A DNA stretch of 64,000 nucleotides from Aquatica leii. Its lineage: Eukaryota; Arthropoda; Insecta; Coleoptera; Lampyridae. Shown here piece by piece: positions 61,736 to 64,000 of this stretch (position 1 is its first letter; every line of letters starts with the position of its first letter). Position numbers and translations under genes: made by a program. Where the stretch lies: assembly GCA_035610365.1 (NCBI GenBank), contig CM069438.1, positions 34,961,869 through 35,025,868 of the forward strand, read 5' to 3'. The notes below the pieces were generated by a model that was not told where the DNA came from, did not search any database, and saw only the letters and a program-made list of their open reading frames with translations.

Positions 61736-63480
61736 ATCTTAGTTTTCTTGTTGGTTGTTGGAGATCGTTGAGTGTCTTCTGCGTAATTGATGTTCTGTGT
61801 TCAAGAGAATCTAGTCTCATTTTTTCACGATCTTGTCAAACAGTTTTTGGATCATATCTTCTAATTAGATTTGCAGAGTATGAAGTTTGCTCTGTAGTAT
61901 ATAAGCGTGGTATGGGCAATACATCATTAGTTCAAGTTTCCTAAAAATAAAAACCGAACGTATAATTAGGACATAAAAATCGTAACCTTCTTAGATCCGT
62001 TGTAATTTTTGCGTATACTGTTAGAATTTATTATTTAAAGGGTTTAATTGAGTTTCGGACATCAAAGTAATTTCGTAAAAACGACTTAAGTGCATCATTA
62101 AATTAACTGCTGTTTCTACAAAGCCTACTAACTACGCACGAATCACAAAGTTTGGGCATTGACGTTGTTGCCAACAACATTTATTATGCAACTAAGGGAA
62201 CACTAAAATTGACAGTGGTTTTTATTTGTTCAGGTCCGACTGTATTTTTCCACTAAAGTGGCACGTTTTGTACGAACTCGATTAATTAACGTCCAACGGC
62301 AAAGTGAGCCGTTCGTTGTTAACAAACAAAACTTTCATAAATATCAAATTACGTTGATAATTATTTTAAATAACGGCTTTGGATAACTTTCTTTTGTAGA
62401 TGAAAGCCCTTCAAAAATATTAATTTCCCTATTGAAGTTCGTCAATTGAAATTAATTAATAATTCGTCGGTATCCAACAGGAAGAGCAAAGCTATAATTT
62501 GCCCCTTTCTAATTTTATCTCTTCTTTTTATAACGCTTCTAATTAACGACGAATCTAGAAAAAAATTGAACTTACGTACAAATTGGCGTGGAAAAAATAA
62601 TTACGATGATTTAATTAAATTCACCTAATCGCGCAAGAAAATGAACTGGAAAAAGGAACGAAAAAAATATTATACAAATACATATGTATGCAATAAGCTC
62701 GCCGCGCGACTTCTAACTATTAGAATTATTTATGACTGATATTTCTTCTCGGGTTCTACCTTTTTACAACATTTCAGTTTTATATGGTGATTTCACCGTT
62801 AGGTATTTTTTCATTTCATATTTAAACGTTATTTATGTTTCGGGAATGGAATTGGACGTTTTTTAAAATTAACTGTCACGCTGGTTCTTGCTTCATCTTT
62901 TTTAAGTGAAAGTTGATACAAGAGAAACGAATCGCCAAGGGTTTTATCGATTCTTTTCTTTTTCTTCATTTTTATGTGAAATGCATTGGAGTGACGTCAC
63001 GCGCAACGACGCTCGCTTGTTTTTTTGCCAGCTTCGAAAAAGTAAACTTTATTATCTGGCCTACTTTGATAACAATAACGTTACTAAATAAAGGTGTAAA
63101 TTGAAAACGTTACAAAACTAGTCCGAAAAAACAAAACAGCGTTGGGAATTGGTCATAGGCTTCTACGACCTGATCCGAAAAAAATTGAATTTGTAGTTTA
63201 ATAGTCAATATTTGTTTTATCGTTTCGCCTATCGTTATTATTTACGTAATAAGAAAGAAGGTTTTGTCGGCTGGTCCCATTGTACTTTGGCTTACAGAGT
63301 GAGATTATAGCATCTTGCAACAAAAACAAATGCAAGAGCAAAAATGTAACAGTTTTGAGAAAAAAATAAATTATGAATATATAACTTAGTGGGCCGTGAA
63401 AAAAATTGCAACTGACGAACAAAGATAAAAGATACTAATAAAAGTAACCTGAAAACATTAGTTTCTGCTTAAAATATTCT
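61736..63480. other. noncoding sequence, no feature seen
   Basis: AT-rich unique-looking sequence, intronic if the gene at 30.8 kb extends this far. Open frames of about 60 codons at 62,446-62,628 and 62,906-63,104 lack family signatures or convincing splice context. Confidence 0.45.
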
Positions 63481-63517
63481 TAAAAAACGTTAACGAGTTT
63501 TGCAGTATACGACATGT

Positions 63518-63939
63518 AACCGAAACCGATTAATGTTTAAAAAGTTTGGTGTATTTATTCAGTATTCTTATTCGGTTAGTTACAAGATTCGTTTTAACCA
63601 AAACCGATTAACCTTTGGTGGTTTTAAATCTTCAAACAAGTTTATGATTCTGATATTTACAAGATTTATTTAGAAACGGTTTTTGAATTCTGAAATATAT
63701 TGGAAGTAACCGAAACCGGTTAATGTTTGATGGTTTAATTCTATAAAAGTAGTTTAATATTCTAATATTTACAAGATTCGTGAAGAATAGGTGTAGTTAT
63801 TGTAACCAAATTTATGTGCGCTCACTTAACCGGTTAATTGGATTTATCATAGCAATATTGGTGTTTGGAGAATGATCAAATTTTAACCAAGTGTGCTATA
63901 TCCTGCAATTAGCCAAAACCGGTTAACCTTTGATGGTTT
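63518..63939 (+). repeat. cluster of AACCGGTT / AACCGATT boxes in a short degenerate repeat
   Basis: Five units start near 63,518, 63,596, 63,708, 63,827 and 63,912 (spacing 78-119 bp). Each centres on AACCGATT (63,524; 63,602) or the perfect palindrome AACCGGTT (63,714; 63,828; 63,917). Most are followed by AATGTTTGATGGTTT or AACCTTTGATGGTTTT. The array may continue beyond the window. AACCGGTT is the known consensus of Grainyhead transcription factors; binding here is only an inference. Confidence 0.65.
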
Positions 63940-64000
63940 TGTTCTTTCAATAGAATTCTACTATGACATTAATGTACTGTAGTTGATTTTGCAGAATTGT

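Overview
This window is eukaryotic, AT-rich and repeat-dominated. It is most likely from an arthropod and probably an insect: it carries insect-type Ty3/Gypsy elements, an R1-like non-LTR remnant, a second non-LTR element of the kind common in insect genomes, and a coding exon with canonical splice signals. The exact taxon cannot be fixed from this sequence. I see no bacterial gene organisation, CRISPR array, rRNA or tRNA gene.

Layout. (1) About 179-29,170 is one complete satellite array, strongly T-rich on the + strand. Related subunits of 115-170 bp form a trimeric unit of about 415 bp. Five divergent blocks (V1-V2-V2-V1-V2) sit inside it, and an 18-18.7 kb segment is duplicated with indels and one extra 777-bp unit. 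Both array edges lie inside the window. (2) 29,171-31,261 is unique sequence holding the only convincing host coding exon (30,824-31,255). It starts with an ATG, ends at a GTAAGT donor, and encodes the N-terminus of an unidentified, probably helical (HEAT/ARM-like) protein. I recognise no downstream exon in the remaining 32.7 kb, so this may be a very large intron. (3) 31.6-36.2 kb is a graveyard of diverged repeats, an R1-like reverse transcriptase remnant and pieces of an old Gypsy pol. (4) 36,167-44,039 is a young, structurally complete Ty3/Gypsy retrotransposon: 1.52-kb LTRs, AATG target duplication, tRNA-Lys-like primer site, gag, a textbook -1 frameshift signal and pol. It has no env-like reading frame and one reading-frame break inside reverse transcriptase. 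(5) 44-48 kb holds more old Gypsy debris and low-complexity sequence. (6) About 48.2-58.3 kb is a second, unrelated satellite-like region with a roughly 130-160 bp unit and irregular higher-order structure. A 215-bp terminal-inverted-repeat element is inserted in it. (7) 58.4-61.7 kb is a purine-rich, decayed non-LTR retrotransposon. (8) 61.7-64 kb is intron or intergenic sequence ending in a short array of AACCGGTT/AACCGATT boxes.

The only interacting gene set is in the Gypsy element: gag encodes the particle protein, and the frameshift would yield Gag-Pol with protease, reverse transcriptase, RNase H and integrase. Everything else is satellite, debris, or the start of one host gene. The most interesting signals are the nested organisation of the first array, the frameshift cassette, the inverted-repeat element in the second satellite, and the palindromic box cluster at the right end.
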